From Takakia lepidozioides (taxonomy: Eukaryota; Streptophyta; Takakiopsida; Takakiales; Takakiaceae): 64,000 nt of DNA. Where the stretch lies: the NCBI GenBank assembly GCA_030704615.1, contig CM060731.1, positions 24,740,001 to 24,804,000 of the forward strand, written 5' to 3'. Positions 45,601-56,157 of the stretch are shown here, piece after piece. Below the pieces are notes generated by a model that worked only from the letters and a program-made list of their open reading frames with translations, did not search any database and was not told where the DNA came from. Both the position numbers and the translations under genes were made by a program. Position 1 is the first letter of the stretch, and every line of letters begins with the position of its first letter.

Positions 45601-47147
45601 CTATGGCGGAACATATTGGTCCTTCAAGGTACACTTCATATAATTTATGATACTTTTCTTTCCATCACAAGATAATTGTCTTCTTTTAAATAGATATGAT
45701 ATATTTTTAACGCACTAGTCATTGGTCTCCATAAAAAGAAATTTACAACAACAAAAGACTCAGTATAAAAAGTCCACAAATATTATATGGACCATCTACA
45801 AGTGACAACACTAAGAAGAATGAGTGATTAAAAGAAAATGTCAAGTTATCCAAGACAAAAAGGTGGATGGAGAAGATATTTTTGCATTTTGCGTATTAGA
45901 GTGACTTGAACATATCATTATTAGGTTATTGTCTAACTAGATTATGGGTGGAGAAAATTTGACTTAAATACTAAGATAAGAGCCACACAGTATGCCACTT
46001 CTGCTTTCGTCCCCACCGCTGTCCTGTTTCTTTCGTCCGTTGCAGAGCTAATTAAAAGGCAAGGATTAGTATTGCATGTGCTAATAATCTTCTACAAATA
46101 TTTTTCTTGCATGTTGATTCCAGTTTCTCTGACGTGCCAGTTATGTATTTGTCATGATAACATAATGTTTTGATAAATATATGTACTTAACTTTTTTGTG
46201 TTGTGTTGCAATGGGATGGAATATTGAAGAAGAGGAATCAGCAACGAACAATCACATTTACTTCATCCTGCACCACAGATGTACACTCATGGACTAGTGC
46301 CAGGAGCTCTAAACTTGCCAGGGCAATTCATGCACCATGTTCACATTGCAGATGTTCCGCAAGCTGATCACTTTGACGAATTGTTTCAATTAGCATATGG
46401 TGATCAGAATGATACCACAGTTGGAGTTGACAAGGGGCTCTTTGGGATCCTTCCAAATATTGGAACCAAAGTGATAGAAGCACAAATATCGGATCCGATG
46501 TCTATTGGAGGTCCATCAGGCGATCAACATGAAGACGACGTAGCTCAGTGGCCGCCTACTACTTATGACCGTAATCTTGCAATCGAAGGTCCCGCCAACT
46601 ATAACTTTGGTGAGGTAAGTACTATTTAAAACCTAATTTCTTATCTCTCACCACAATGCTTCACCAAACTTACCAAAATATATATATATGTATAGACATG
46701 GTAGCTATCTATACATATGTCGGATGATGATTATGTAATCGCATTGAAATTTGTACCAAGTTCAAAGTTATTATCAACCTCAATATAATTATATGAAATT
46801 AATAATTATAGTGCTGGTCGGTTTAGAAGTCAGGCTGGTTATATCATGTTTGGAGCATTTGGAGATATATTTGGTTAATTAAGCAAAACTTTTGTACGCT
46901 TGGAAGTTGCTACTCTGTTTTGCTTTGAATATTAGAGATAATTTAAAGTGATGAATGCACATATGGTTAAGTTGTATTACTAGCAATTCAAGCTAGATTT
47001 ATTATTATTGCTTTTACAAGTGTTGTTGTCCATGACATTTCTCTATGCTAGGTTATCTTATTTCATTCATCCGAATTGACCATTAGAATTGATACATATT
47101 TGTCCTTGTTTTAATCTTATATTTTGCAGCAGAATCTTATGTGGTGA
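39696..47147 (+). CDS. MIKC*-type MADS-box transcription factor
   Basis: Nuclear DNA-binding dimeric transcription factor; MIKC* members act mainly in the gametophyte or pollen. Exon 1 (39696-39877) encodes the MADS domain ([51 protein letters not shown]). Small exons of the I/K region follow at 40295-40351 ([14 protein letters not shown]), 40495-40557, 41177-41204, 41388-41485, 41936-41978 and 42258-42384 ([16 protein letters not shown]). Then come 43077-43185 ([20 protein letters not shown]), 44811-44876, 45528-45628, about 46230-46614 (C-terminal, rich in D, P, G) and 47130-47147 (QNLMW, stop). Many tiny I-region exons plus the K-like LEQLxxMETQL..SLQQVxxRKEFL block are the MIKC* hallmark. 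The phase link between 41978 and 42258 does not fit, so one boundary there is wrong. The longer introns contain repeats. Confidence 0.88.
41454..41646 (+). repeat. Four tandem 48-bp units copying an exon 3' end and splice donor
   Basis: Units at 41454, 41502, 41550 and 41599 each read CTCAATCTAGTTCCTGATG ... AGCAAGTAAGAT..AATCTGC. Unit 1 contains the last 32 bases of MADS exon 41388-41485, its GTAAGAT donor and 16 intron bases. Units 2 and 3 keep GTAAGAT; unit 4 has AATAAGAT and so has lost the GT. Confidence 0.85.
43320..44310. repeat. Repetitive insert in a MADS intron
   Basis: Within the intron 43186-44810 there is a stretch different in texture from the AT-rich intron. It has repeated AACCGG / CCGG..CGG segments (43370-43680 and 44090-44280) and a tRNA-like segment near 43900-44040 that on the minus strand reads GTGCCCTGGTGGTAAGCCAC. 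It is probably one or more transposon remnants; boundaries are not resolved. Confidence 0.4.
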
Positions 47148-47342
47148 GGTCATAAAAGTTAAATGGGATGTCAATCCAATTTTCCAGGCGAATCTGACAA
47201 GATCAAGAGAGTATTACATCATTTCAGACAGCAAAATCTCACTTCTTTCACCACTCATTGGCTATGCACTCCATTCTTTCCAGTAGTATGAGTGCCCTCT
47301 AGCTGACCCCTCAATTCTACACTCTAGAGTAAATTTTCTCGA

Positions 47343-47452
47343 CCGTTGAAGGTGTCCACCTTCCTGCCAGAAGGCAGTAGTCCTTCGGGGTCAAGCAACA
47401 CCATAATTTATGCTTTCTTCACGAGGCGACATATATATATATATATATATAT
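47343..47452 (+). mobile_element. 3' half of a family-2 SINE with (TA)n tail
   Basis: CAGAAGGCAGTAGTCCTTC, ACCATAATTTATGCTTTCTT, CGAGGCGACATATATATATA: the same 3' body and dinucleotide tail as the copy at 17459-17624. The tRNA-like head is missing or too diverged to see. It lies about 200 bp after the MADS stop codon. Confidence 0.7.
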
Positions 47453-47829
47453 ACCGTTTTGTTTCCTCAATACTCTAGTCAGAGGATTTGTTCCAGTGAA
47501 GCTATTTTCTGGGTTGCGAATAAGCTCTTTTCTTTTGCTCGTTTGTCACATGCAATGGGATTGTTGGAGGTCAGTGAGGGCCATGATTTGGTTTGCTACA
47601 ATGAAGATTAAGAGATGGTTTTAACACATAAAGCCATTTCTAGAGCGAGATAATTGGTTGATGTCATTGATTTTTTTTATCAGGCTATCCTATCTGCTAG
47701 AACAAAAAACATGTTGAAGATGCAAACATTCAAGTCGAGAGTAGGAAGTGTGAAGTGCTCAAACTCCTCATATCTGTTCATCATGCCAGATATATCCATC
47801 CAACTGCAGTACACTTGTGCTTCGAGTAA

Positions 47830-47862
47830 ATTTATACGTGTGCACGCTGCACACGTATAAAT
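47830..47862. repeat. Perfect 15-bp inverted repeat with 3-bp loop
   Basis: Arm ATTTATACGTGTGCA (47830-47844), loop CGC, arm TGCACACGTATAAAT (47848-47862). No mismatch. It contains ACGTGTGC/GCACACGT, G-box-like ACGTG cores. It is in the intergenic stretch between the MADS and Maf genes; function unknown. Confidence 0.8.
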
Positions 47863-47869
47863 AATTGAG

Positions 47870-49005
47870 AAAATCTGATAAAGGCTCAAGGAAGTTGCAT
47901 TCAAATGAGGTTTTATCTGGGAAAGGTGTAATAGGAACTTACAACTTACATCTTTTATGGACACTGATGGGTAGTCTCATATTCTGGAGCCAATAAAGCT
48001 GGAAACAAACCAACTTTTATCAATTCACTAATATCTGCACTGGGATTTTGGTAAATTTATCATTGTAACTAGATCATATCACTAGAGGCTAATTAGCTCA
48101 GGATGCAGGTTAAAAGAATTGGTGTCACTGTGTTGAGTTAGATTTGGATCTCCTAATTCAGTAATGTGAGGAAAATGGGAGAGGATCTCCCTAGCTTTCA
48201 AAAACTTGGGAGTAAAGATCAAGAAGCCTGAGGGGAAGTAAGAATTTGATATAGACGTCATCCATGCATGAGTTTGGGAAGATCATCCAGTGAATAGTAT
48301 GGGAACAAGGGGAACGTGGGAGCCTCATCACCTTCAGGGACTGTGCTGCAGGGTGGTGCAACAAGGTGGATATTTGCTGGTTTCAAGTGTGGTGCGTGTT
48401 CTTGTTTCCAATCTGGGTCTCCATCAAACTCTGGTACATCTCCTTGCCAAGTTGAGGGTAGAAATCGATGGGAGCAGTCATGTTTGATTCAGTCTCCGTA
48501 ACTTCTAGCAACTGGAAATCGTCTTTCAGAGTTCTCATGTGTGTTTGAGAGAGCGAGAGAGGCAGAGGTCGTGGAAGTGCTTACAAAGAGATCCAATGCA
48601 TGTGGAAAGAGAAAGAAAGAAGAAGAGTTTATAGCTAAGCACACTTCACTAGTTGTGGTCATCGAGAAGCCTTAAACCCTAAACCAGTGAGGGTTTTATG
48701 CGAGTTGATACGTGTTGGTCGCAGTGAAGTAGGCAGAGCAGCACGAAAATTATAGGCTATGCAAGAGTTGTTGAATTGTTTGTTCTAGTTACCTTTCTCA
48801 ATATTAATGGTGCACTTTAGTGGGTTAGAAGTACTGGTAAAGGACGATGGACAAATGAGTAAAATCATTTGTGTGTACTCAAAATTGTGGATGGTTGTTG
48901 CTTCTCGAGCTTCAAGAGACATATGGACAGGGGGTTGTGGCGAAAGTTTTCAAGGGTAAGCGGATGGGTGTGATCACAGGCAGGTGCGCCAGGATGTTGA
49001 TACAG
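47870..49005. other. Intergenic between MADS and Maf genes
   Basis: No gene recognised. It includes GAGAGCGAGAGAGGCAG and AGAAAGAAAGAAGAAG purine tracts (48545-48625) that may belong to the Maf leader or promoter. Confidence 0.4.
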
Positions 49006-49008
49006 CAT

Positions 49009-51475
49009 ATGCCTCTCCTCTGCAGCAAGCGCATTGTGCTGGCATCTTCGTCTCCACGGAGATCCGAGATTTTACGAGGCTTGGTACTTCTCCTTCAGTC
49101 AGATTTCTTGTTTTCTTGTTTGATAAGTATGTCTCATGGCTCATTGGCTTTGCTATGTAATCTGAGGGCTTTTGAGAAACAGATAGGCAGAGGGAAATGA
49201 CGTCCATGAAATGGGCTTGTCGGTAACTCACAACTACAGCGAAACTGCTTTGGTAAAAGTGTCATGTGGCTGTGCAGGGTTTGAAATTCGAAATCATTCC
49301 ATCTACTTTTGATGAATCCCTGGAAAAGTCTTCCTTCTCTGGGGCTGGAGGTATTCTATCCTAGCAGGGCAATTTTCCTAGGGACATTTGGTTGAGATTG
49401 CAACAGAAGGCAAGAGTTCACGCAAATGAACTAAAATTGAATCAGAACTGAATTTCGCTTTACATGATAGAAAGCAGATAGTTGTAATATGTCAGTGTCA
49501 ATCTTAAGAAAACAGGAAAAGGTGACTAATTGCTAGCCTGAGAAGGATGGGGCGGGGGGGAGTGAGAGGGGAAATTCTTTGCCACAGGACACACATAAAA
49601 TGGGATGGCAAGTCAAGAAGGGCCTTGATGGTGCCTCTCTCCTGGGGACCTTTATGTCTCATCATGTGAGAGTTTTACGTAATAATCAGCAAAGTATTTT
49701 CAACATACTGGGTTTTGATAGAGTATGTGGGTGCAGAATATGCTGCAGAAAGTGCCACCCACAAGGCAATTGAGGTTTGTCAACGCACTTTTGAGGTACG
49801 ATAGGTCCCCTCACACATTCTGTTTCATCTCTCTATTCTGTTTGTGTGTAGACTATCTTGTGAATAGTGTTTTGAATTTGCAAAATTCTAACCCCGAAGA
49901 CTAAAATATTTGAAAAGAACGTTGATCAAAACGTAAGACTGAAAATATCTAAATGGAGAGGCAGGAAAACGATTCTTGTTTGTGACTGTGTGAGGGAGAT
50001 CTATGTTTCATCGTAACTGAAACAGTGGGTTGAGAAAACCTTCTTGATGGAGTGTCCTAGTGTTCAAGACGTTGAAGAACATTGAGTGTTTATAACAGGC
50101 CTAATGCTCCTGGCATTACGAGGGTGAAGGGACACGTAAGACAGAGTTTAGTAGCTAATGCCATGCACCCTCTGCACAGCTCTAGCGGCTAACTGAGTTA
50201 GACAATGTGGGGTAGTGCAGGCTGGCGAGGGCAGAAGAGCCCATTTGATAATTGCAGCGGACACCGTCGTTGAGCTTGATGTAATGTGTCCCTCTTCCTC
50301 CTCCTTTCTTTCCGTGAAGTGAAACAGACACTCTGGGCCATCCCAAGCTATATGCTGAACAAAAGCATGTGTGTATGGTGTAGGCAGGCAAAGATCCTGG
50401 AGAAGCCACGCAACAAGGAAGATGCTTTTCGGATGCTATCAAGTCTTAGTGGTGTGTTATTCCACACTTTATTGACCGGCTGCTTGATTCTTTTGCTTTT
50501 GGAAAGCTACCAAAATCATCCTTAGCAAGGTGTGCGGTGCGCGCCATTCACAGTCTCAGTTCACACATGTGATAGTGACGATATTCATTTTTGGCAGGCC
50601 GCAAACATAAAGTCCACACCGGGGTATCCCTTGTACTTCCATTTGTTCCTGGTAAGCTTCCCCTCCTTTTTCAAGTTTGTCTGTGACAGAATTTAGAGAA
50701 GGGTGAGTTTGCATTTTGTGCTTAGAGTCTGCAAGCTACTGAGTGGTCCAATCTGTTGGATGTGTGACAGACCCAGCTTTGGATCAGCCTCCACTTATAC
50801 GCTCTTTCCGCGAAGAAACAGAGGTGGGTTGTTGTTAGCCGTGACAGCAGTGTGGAGTGGTTCTAATGTTTTATATGCCGAAGTTCAAGCTCTCAGCTTT
50901 GGACAGTTCAGACCCAAACTGGAATAAAAGAGGGTCTTCTCTGTACTAAGACAGAGAAGATGAGAGTTTGGAGGTTTATGAGAGTTATGAGAGTAAATAA
51001 TCCCCACTGTTCAGGTGGAATTTGATGAACTTGAAGAAGAAGCAATTCACGCCTACATTGCGTCGGGTGAGCCAATGGACAAGGCAGGTGCATATGGCAT
51101 CCAGGTTAATTTCACTCTCTGGACACATTGTCCTGTCTTTCTTGGTTGAATTGCATACACTCTAGCTTTGATTGTATTCTGCTGATGGAAGGAGGGGGGT
51201 GAGGGAGAGACATTGGCACCTAGCTGGCCATAGTAACACTGACATCACGCCAAATGCCAGACACACCACTGCACGCTCCTCTAGATGGCCTCTGTCGCTT
51301 AAGCTGGCATGGGATTGTGTCAAAGTTATGATCAGCCATGTGAACATGGCTGCGTGTATGAGCCAAATGACTTGTGTTCTGCCGGTTTCACATTGCGGTG
51401 ACAGGGAATTGGAAGCTGTTTTGTCAAGTCCATACAAGGCTGCTATTTCAATGTTATGGGCTTCCCTGTGCACAG
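49009..51475 (+). CDS. Maf/Ham1-family nucleoside triphosphate pyrophosphatase (last exon not resolved)
   Basis: House-cleaning enzyme hydrolysing dTTP, UTP or modified nucleotides to monophosphates. Nine exons: 49009-49083, 49278-49350, 49737-49774, 50221-50280, 50388-50451, 50598-50651, 50771-50823, 51015-51104 and 51405-51475. All phases agree (578 nt, ending phase 2). Motifs in order: [18 protein letters not shown] (substrate loop), [28 protein letters not shown] (catalytic Asp), [61 protein letters not shown], and [19 protein letters not shown]. The [19 protein letters not shown] form is the type fused in vertebrate ASMTL, not the plant ADIDEK type. Only a C-terminal tail of perhaps 10-25 residues is missing. 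A donor follows CAC AG at 51475, and a candidate last exon near 52310 (LQELLCQHFG) does not fit the phase. The start could be 15 bp earlier. Confidence 0.93.
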
Positions 51476-51494
51476 GTAAGTCCTTCATACCATC

Positions 51495-51549
51495 TCTCTA
51501 ATTGTAGTGGCCACGGCAAACAACGTCTTATGAGTACATTCTCTAATTG
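51495..51549 (+). mobile_element. 35-bp LINE 3'-end insertion with perfect 10-bp target-site duplication
   Basis: TCTCTAATTG at 51495-51504 and 51540-51549 flanks 35 bp that match the end of the 28.2-30.4 kb LINE (GGCAAACAACGTCTTATGAG then TACA). It sits just after the last recognised Maf exon, in its intron or 3' flank. Confidence 0.75.
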
Positions 51550-52637
51550 AAGTTCTGGTTAGTATTGGCAGTGATGTTCGTGATGCTAATGGTGGGAGCA
51601 CAAAGAAAGTGAGAAGAGAAAGTGGAAGCTGATGCAGGATATGAGGGGTGGTCATAAAGGCTTAGGATGCGTTGTAGAGAAAGGATTCTATCTTGAAAGA
51701 GCAAGGCCCCAATGGGTGAGCAACTTGTGAGGGAAGAGCACTGCTTAAAATGAGAGAAACTTTTGAGAACTCGTGAATAACTGAGAAGGAGTGTGTGCAC
51801 TGACGATCAGAGTGCTTATTGACTCAGGTTTGCTGTGGAAGTTGATGCGCTGGTAAAGAGTGGGGCATTCTCTTCTCCATTGTTAGCATAATTCAAGTAC
51901 AAGGTACCTGTACTTGTGCGTCATCGCGGGAAGAGTACACCTCCCGCTCGGCGAGACTGCCTGTTACTATGACAGTCAGACTGGAGGCGGGGTTCTAACC
52001 TAGTCCACCCTCTGCAGAAGGCGAATGGAACACAGGCCATGCCCCTCTATCTGCCCAGGACGTCCCAGTTCCATGGGAACACAGCCATGACATTGATCCA
52101 TCCTCCGAGCTCAGGCATCTACCTCCGGACTAGTAGACTTTTAGGTGTCCTCATTTGTCTATTATCTAAGTACTGCATTTGGAACTTTTCACAAAACATT
52201 TGATCATGCTCTTCAATATTGCTGGAATGTCAAAAAATGGCCTCGATCGAGTTCAAGAACCAGTACGAGCAAGAAGCTGGTCCATTGCAATTTAATGGAG
52301 ACAAACAAGGTACAGCTCCAAGAGCTCCTGTGCCAGCATTTTGGTGTGCTTCAGTTCCTCAGCCCGCCATTTCCCCTGGCTGATCAACTGGAGCCGTGCA
52401 ACAACTGCAGTAGTCGAAATTAGCGACGAGCTTAGAAGTCTCATTTGAAACTAACCATGTAAGACAGTCCTGAATGAATTCTCAAACAAATGGAGACACC
52501 ATTCAAACTAAAAAACATTGGAAGAGGATTGAAGCCACCGAGAAAATTACCTCAGGGGAACAGCTCACTGCTTCAAACCCGTTGGGCTGCAGCAGCAACG
52601 GTGCCAGTAATCTGTCACAGGGGAATGGGCTGACATC
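51550..52637. other. Maf 3' region, no further gene recognised
   Basis: Contains a GC-rich segment (51920-52140) with short repeats unlike its surroundings, likely repeat-derived, and an open frame 52145-52423 whose end (LQELLCQHFGVLQFL) could be a Maf C-terminal exon but is out of phase. Confidence 0.35.
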
Positions 52638-52894
52638 AAACTTTGCTACGAACAGTCACTAGCTCGGTTGGATAGTGCACTGAGTGCCACCCACTTGATT
52701 CTGGGGTCAAATCCTGCTACCTCGATGTGTGTGGTATATTCTTCTCGCCCTTCCCTTGGCGGTGTCGAATGCGAAAGCCTTCACTTGGAGGTTACACTGA
52801 AAGAGGTTACTTTCTCCTCTCATTATAATTAAGGGTGAGCTGTCGTTCCCAGCTGTTACTAGTTAAAGAAAAGGAAAAAGAGAAAAACCTTGCT
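52638..52894 (+). mobile_element. Full-length tRNA-derived SINE, family 1
   Basis: Head CTAGCTCGGTTGGATAGTGC (box A) and GGGGTCAAATCCTGCTACC (box B), then a body with GGTTACACTGAAAGAGGTTA, TTTCTCCTCTCATTATAATT and GTGAGCTGTCG, and an A-rich tail AAAGAAAAGGAAAAAGAG. Probable target-site duplication AAACTTTGCT (52638-52647) and AAACCTTGCT (52885-52894), one mismatch. The shared body with 19562-19765 and 17366-17722 defines the family. Confidence 0.78.
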
Positions 52895-53752
52895 TTTTTT
52901 GGCAAATACTTTCTAAATTCATGGGTGAGGAATTTTGCAAAGGTTCAAAGTTGGTGTTTGCTAATCAGCTACCTGTCAAGAGTTCCTACAGCAGCGGGTG
53001 GATCTGATGAGATCTTCTCAAGTACAATTATGTGTGCAGCTTTTCAAGTAAGGTGCAAAACTACATACTTGAAATGCATATGGCTTGGTAATAAATCCAG
53101 TGTAACTGTCACAGGCCCTAATTACCGGAGGTCTGAAGGTCCTAAGATTTCTAGTATGGAAAAAGTGCGGACAAGCATCCTTCAAGGGTAACTTACAATT
53201 TTTCTCTCAGTTTCAGAAGGTGCATCCTCATTTCCATAGCACCCTTGCAGGCTCATTGACTTCAGAGTCTTCAAAAATGCGCAACCGGGTTTTAAACTCA
53301 AAGTCTGGGCTTCCACACTGTGCCAAGAAAGTGGAGCTAGAGAGAGGCAGGGGTAGAGACAGATGGAATGCTTTAGATGCTCATCGAGCCATCTTTCGGG
53401 TCAGGATGTAGCCTACAAGCCAAATGTACCATGCATATGTTCTAACTCCCTTTTGAAGGACCTCTGTCCAAAAATTGCACAGGACTACACAATTGCAACT
53501 GTCCGCACTCTTGTGGGCACACGGCCACTGACTGTCATTGCAAATGCTGAACCACTAGATAAGAGCAGGCACCTAAGATGACTGTAGAAGTCACCTATAT
53601 TTTACAAAGGTGGAGCCTTTCTCAATTGCATGCAATTATGTTGCAGGGAATAGGGTTTAAGAATGACTTGACCATTTTCTCTGGCAATGCTACAGAAAGC
53701 AGCGACCAATAGGTAGGTTCAGTTTGAACAATATTACGTAGTCAAAATTTGC
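52895..53752. other. Intergenic / PRMT5 3' flank
   Basis: No gene recognised. Short open frames on the plus strand (52835-53191, 53220-53581) have no recognisable motif. Confidence 0.4.
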
Positions 53753-55729
53753 TCACAAACCAACCCAATATGATCGGCCGTTTGCATTGTGTATGGGGGA
53801 CACAGTTGGTGCAGTGACAGCCCATTCATACCAGACCTTCTTAGGCCCCACACAGCGCCAAAATTGCAGTTCCAATGCTGATCCTGCAGGAACATACACT
53901 GGTTTGCGGAGAGGGAAGAAAATTGCAAACCAGCTAAACATGTTTGGTGTGGCAGTTGAAGGTTCAATGCCAAGATGGACGTCCTTGTAGAGCGTTGCAT
54001 CAAAGTAGCCTCCAAACCCATGCACCATTGCACTGCCAGTGTCAGAGGGCAGCTCAAACAACAATTTTGTATACCGCCTGTTGTCCACCTTTGCCCCTGT
54101 AGACCTAGGATGCTCAAAAGTGAACACTGGCTGCGGTGGGGCCAACCTTGCCACACTATGGAGCTTGACCACATAAGCAGTCTCAAAGTGTGCCAAATCA
54201 TTGTATGATTTTACATCGTTGTGCAGTTTGGACGCAGTGATGGGCCCAATGAAGCTGGTATAAGATGATGGGATGGAGATGCCATCCGTCTTTAAAAATC
54301 GCTGAGCTCCATCCAAGCACTCCGGGGAAAGCTCGTTATCTCCAAATGAGCCCAAAAGCTCGCTAACTAGGATATCGGCTCGCTCAGGTGCGTTCCACTC
54401 ACGCATGTCACAAGAAACCACTGTCACAAGGTCCTCCCAACCCTCCAGCTTGATTAAGCTATGGAGCGTGACGACAGCATTAGGATTCTTCTCAACTGCA
54501 TACACACGAAGCTGCCGAACGGCCTCTTCAGCTGCCTGCAATGAGGCACGCACCAGTGGGCCGCGGCCAGCACCTACTACCATGAGTACCACCGGGGTGG
54601 ATGCATCACCCTCACGGTCCAAAAGCGCTGCGTGCACCGCTTTCTGATATTGACTGTACTTGGTTGAATCCTTCTCAAATGTCTCATATGTCTGTGCCTC
54701 CAAGTTGTCCATCAGTGGCTGTAATGGGGCCTGCAGGAAATCACGGTAGCCGATTTCGAAGCGCTCTTGCTCGGTAGGAGGGTCCATCCGGCGATAGAGA
54801 TGGGAAATATACTCCAGGTAAGGCCGCAAAGGGTGTTTGGGGAAGCCGGCATCGTCAGAGCCATTCGCGCTGCTTTCACTGCTAGCAGTCGTCACTTCCA
54901 GGCCCTCGATTTGGTGCATGGGCTCGCCCGAAACTATGATCTGCACCGAATGGCTGAAAAGCGTCGTAATAAAATTCTGATGCCTCTTGGAGAGACAAGG
55001 ATAACCCCTCTTGTTTGTTAAAAAAGCACTCGTGTGTACAATAGCTGCTCTGAGAGGCTCCCCAATCCACCGTTTCAAAGAGCTCGGAGATGGCAAAGAC
55101 GCCGTGATATCAAGAGCAACTGAAAGCTGCCCATGATGCTCACAGAGCGTGCGGAACATATTCCACCACTCCCACGAGTCATTGAGAGGCCGACCAGTCA
55201 CCTCATCCCGCTTCAGGAAGACATCATCCTCATTTTCGGTACCCTCCGCCGCCTGTAGATCAGGGGACACCAAGGGAATCCGCAGCCAAAGATGGAGATT
55301 CGCCAAGCCTTGCAGCATCTGGTTGATGCATCGAGCATAGTTGGCACAGTGCAGAGGGCGAGGGGATGGCAGCAGGCAAGCCTGCAAGGAAAGGTGAGTA
55401 GCCCAGCTCAGTTCCTGCTTCAGTGTCATCTCCGCATCGTTGCGTGCAACAACATCGGTCGAGTCCACGTCCACCCACGAACTCATCTTCCCAACCACAT
55501 GGCTGCTCCACTGTGAGGGGCTAAGTACCAAATCCGAACCTGCAAACGGAGGAGGCCCTTCCTTGGCTCTACTGGGCCTGTAGTCAGGATCCGTGAGAGG
55601 TGCCACGATGAAGTCAAATGCTCCCCCGAGAGCGAATGCCAAGGAATTCTGAATGTCATCACTCCATCCAATCTCCGCTCCACAGTAGCGCGCATCACTA
55701 TTGTCCCCTGCCCTCTGCGCCAGAGGCAT
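53753..55729 (-). CDS. PRMT5: Type II protein arginine methyltransferase PRMT5, intronless
   Basis: Symmetric dimethylation of arginine in histones, Sm proteins and other splicing factors, in nucleus and cytosol. One uninterrupted frame of 658 codons covers the whole family length (Arabidopsis PRMT5 is about 640). N-terminal TIM-barrel region with [15 protein letters not shown] and [18 protein letters not shown]. Catalytic part: [16 protein letters not shown] (the Phe that makes the enzyme symmetric), [17 protein letters not shown] (AdoMet loop), [16 protein letters not shown], and [19 protein letters not shown] (the double-Glu loop intact). C-terminal beta-barrel with [29 protein letters not shown], and the terminal GRSYWVGL. 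No broken residue is seen. Plant PRMT5 genes I know of carry many introns, so the single exon is odd and suggests a retrocopy that kept or gained a promoter. No clear poly(A) or flanking repeat was seen. The start ATG fits the conserved MPL.ERxG form. Confidence 0.97.
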   Translation of the reverse strand: MPLAQRAGDNSDARYCGAEIGWSDDIQNSLAFALGGAFDFIVAPLTDPDYRPSRAKEGPPPFAGSDLVLSPSQWSSHVVGKMSSWVDVDSTDVVARNDAEMTLKQELSWATHLSLQACLLPSPRPLHCANYARCINQMLQGLANLHLWLRIPLVSPDLQAAEGTENEDDVFLKRDEVTGRPLNDSWEWWNMFRTLCEHHGQLSVALDITASLPSPSSLKRWIGEPLRAAIVHTSAFLTNKRGYPCLSKRHQNFITTLFSHSVQIIVSGEPMHQIEGLEVTTASSESSANGSDDAGFPKHPLRPYLEYISHLYRRMDPPTEQERFEIGYRDFLQAPLQPLMDNLEAQTYETFEKDSTKYSQYQKAVHAALLDREGDASTPVVLMVVGAGRGPLVRASLQAAEEAVRQLRVYAVEKNPNAVVTLHSLIKLEGWEDLVTVVSCDMREWNAPERADILVSELLGSFGDNELSPECLDGAQRFLKTDGISIPSSYTSFIGPITASKLHNDVKSYNDLAHFETAYVVKLHSVARLAPPQPVFTFEHPRSTGAKVDNRRYTKLLFELPSDTGSAMVHGFGGYFDATLYKDVHLGIEPSTATPNMFSWFAIFFPLRKPVYVPAGSALELQFWRCVGPKKVWYEWAVTAPTVSPIHNANGRSYWVGL

Positions 55730-56157
55730 CTCAACGACCCCTTGCTCCTCTGCACCCTCCCCTCAAATCCTCTCCACCTCCGCTTCAATCTCTCGCTGCT
55801 CTCACATCATCTTCGTCTCTCTCCAGACCGCAGACCGTTCCTCTGTCTCCCTCTCCCGACCTTCCAAACTCCAAACCCTACCGCAGCCTCAGTCCGAGGA
55901 GGTAGGGTTTTAGGGGTCATCAACGTCATCCACGGAGATTCCATTATTCATCCATCCACCATCTCAACTTCCGTCCATTAGGGTAAATCATGTTATTATT
56001 ATTATTAGTATATGTGCAATATGCTTCTCTCAACACGTGTGCGAACGAACAGAAGCATCCTTCTCACAGAATACATCGGGATCGATGGATGAAGAGACGG
56101 GAGGACGAGGGTGGTGAGGAGGAAGGCAGCGCTGGAGGAGAGAAGAGAGAAGGAGCG
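55730..56157. promoter_or_regulatory. Shared head-to-head promoter of PRMT5 and GDSL esterase genes
   Basis: 428 bp separate the two start codons. The PRMT5 side is CT-rich (55735-55900, CTCTCTCC-type) and the GDSL side GA-rich just before its ATG. A TTATTATTATTATTAG run lies at 55993-56008. No TATA box was assigned. The arrangement allows a bidirectional promoter. Confidence 0.5.

Noticed and set aside
52145-52423. Last exon of the Maf gene (LQELLCQHFGVLQFL)
   Set aside because: Attractive by sequence but no acceptor provides the one base needed to match the phase of exon 51405-51475.
53975-55516. Plus-strand open frames antisense to PRMT5
   Set aside because: Shadows of the strongly constrained PRMT5 frame.
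55990-56157. Upstream in-frame start of the GDSL esterase (MLLLLLVYVQ...)
   Set aside because: The Leu run could pass as a signal peptide, but the following His/Arg/Glu-rich stretch is not family-like and known relatives start near the later Met.
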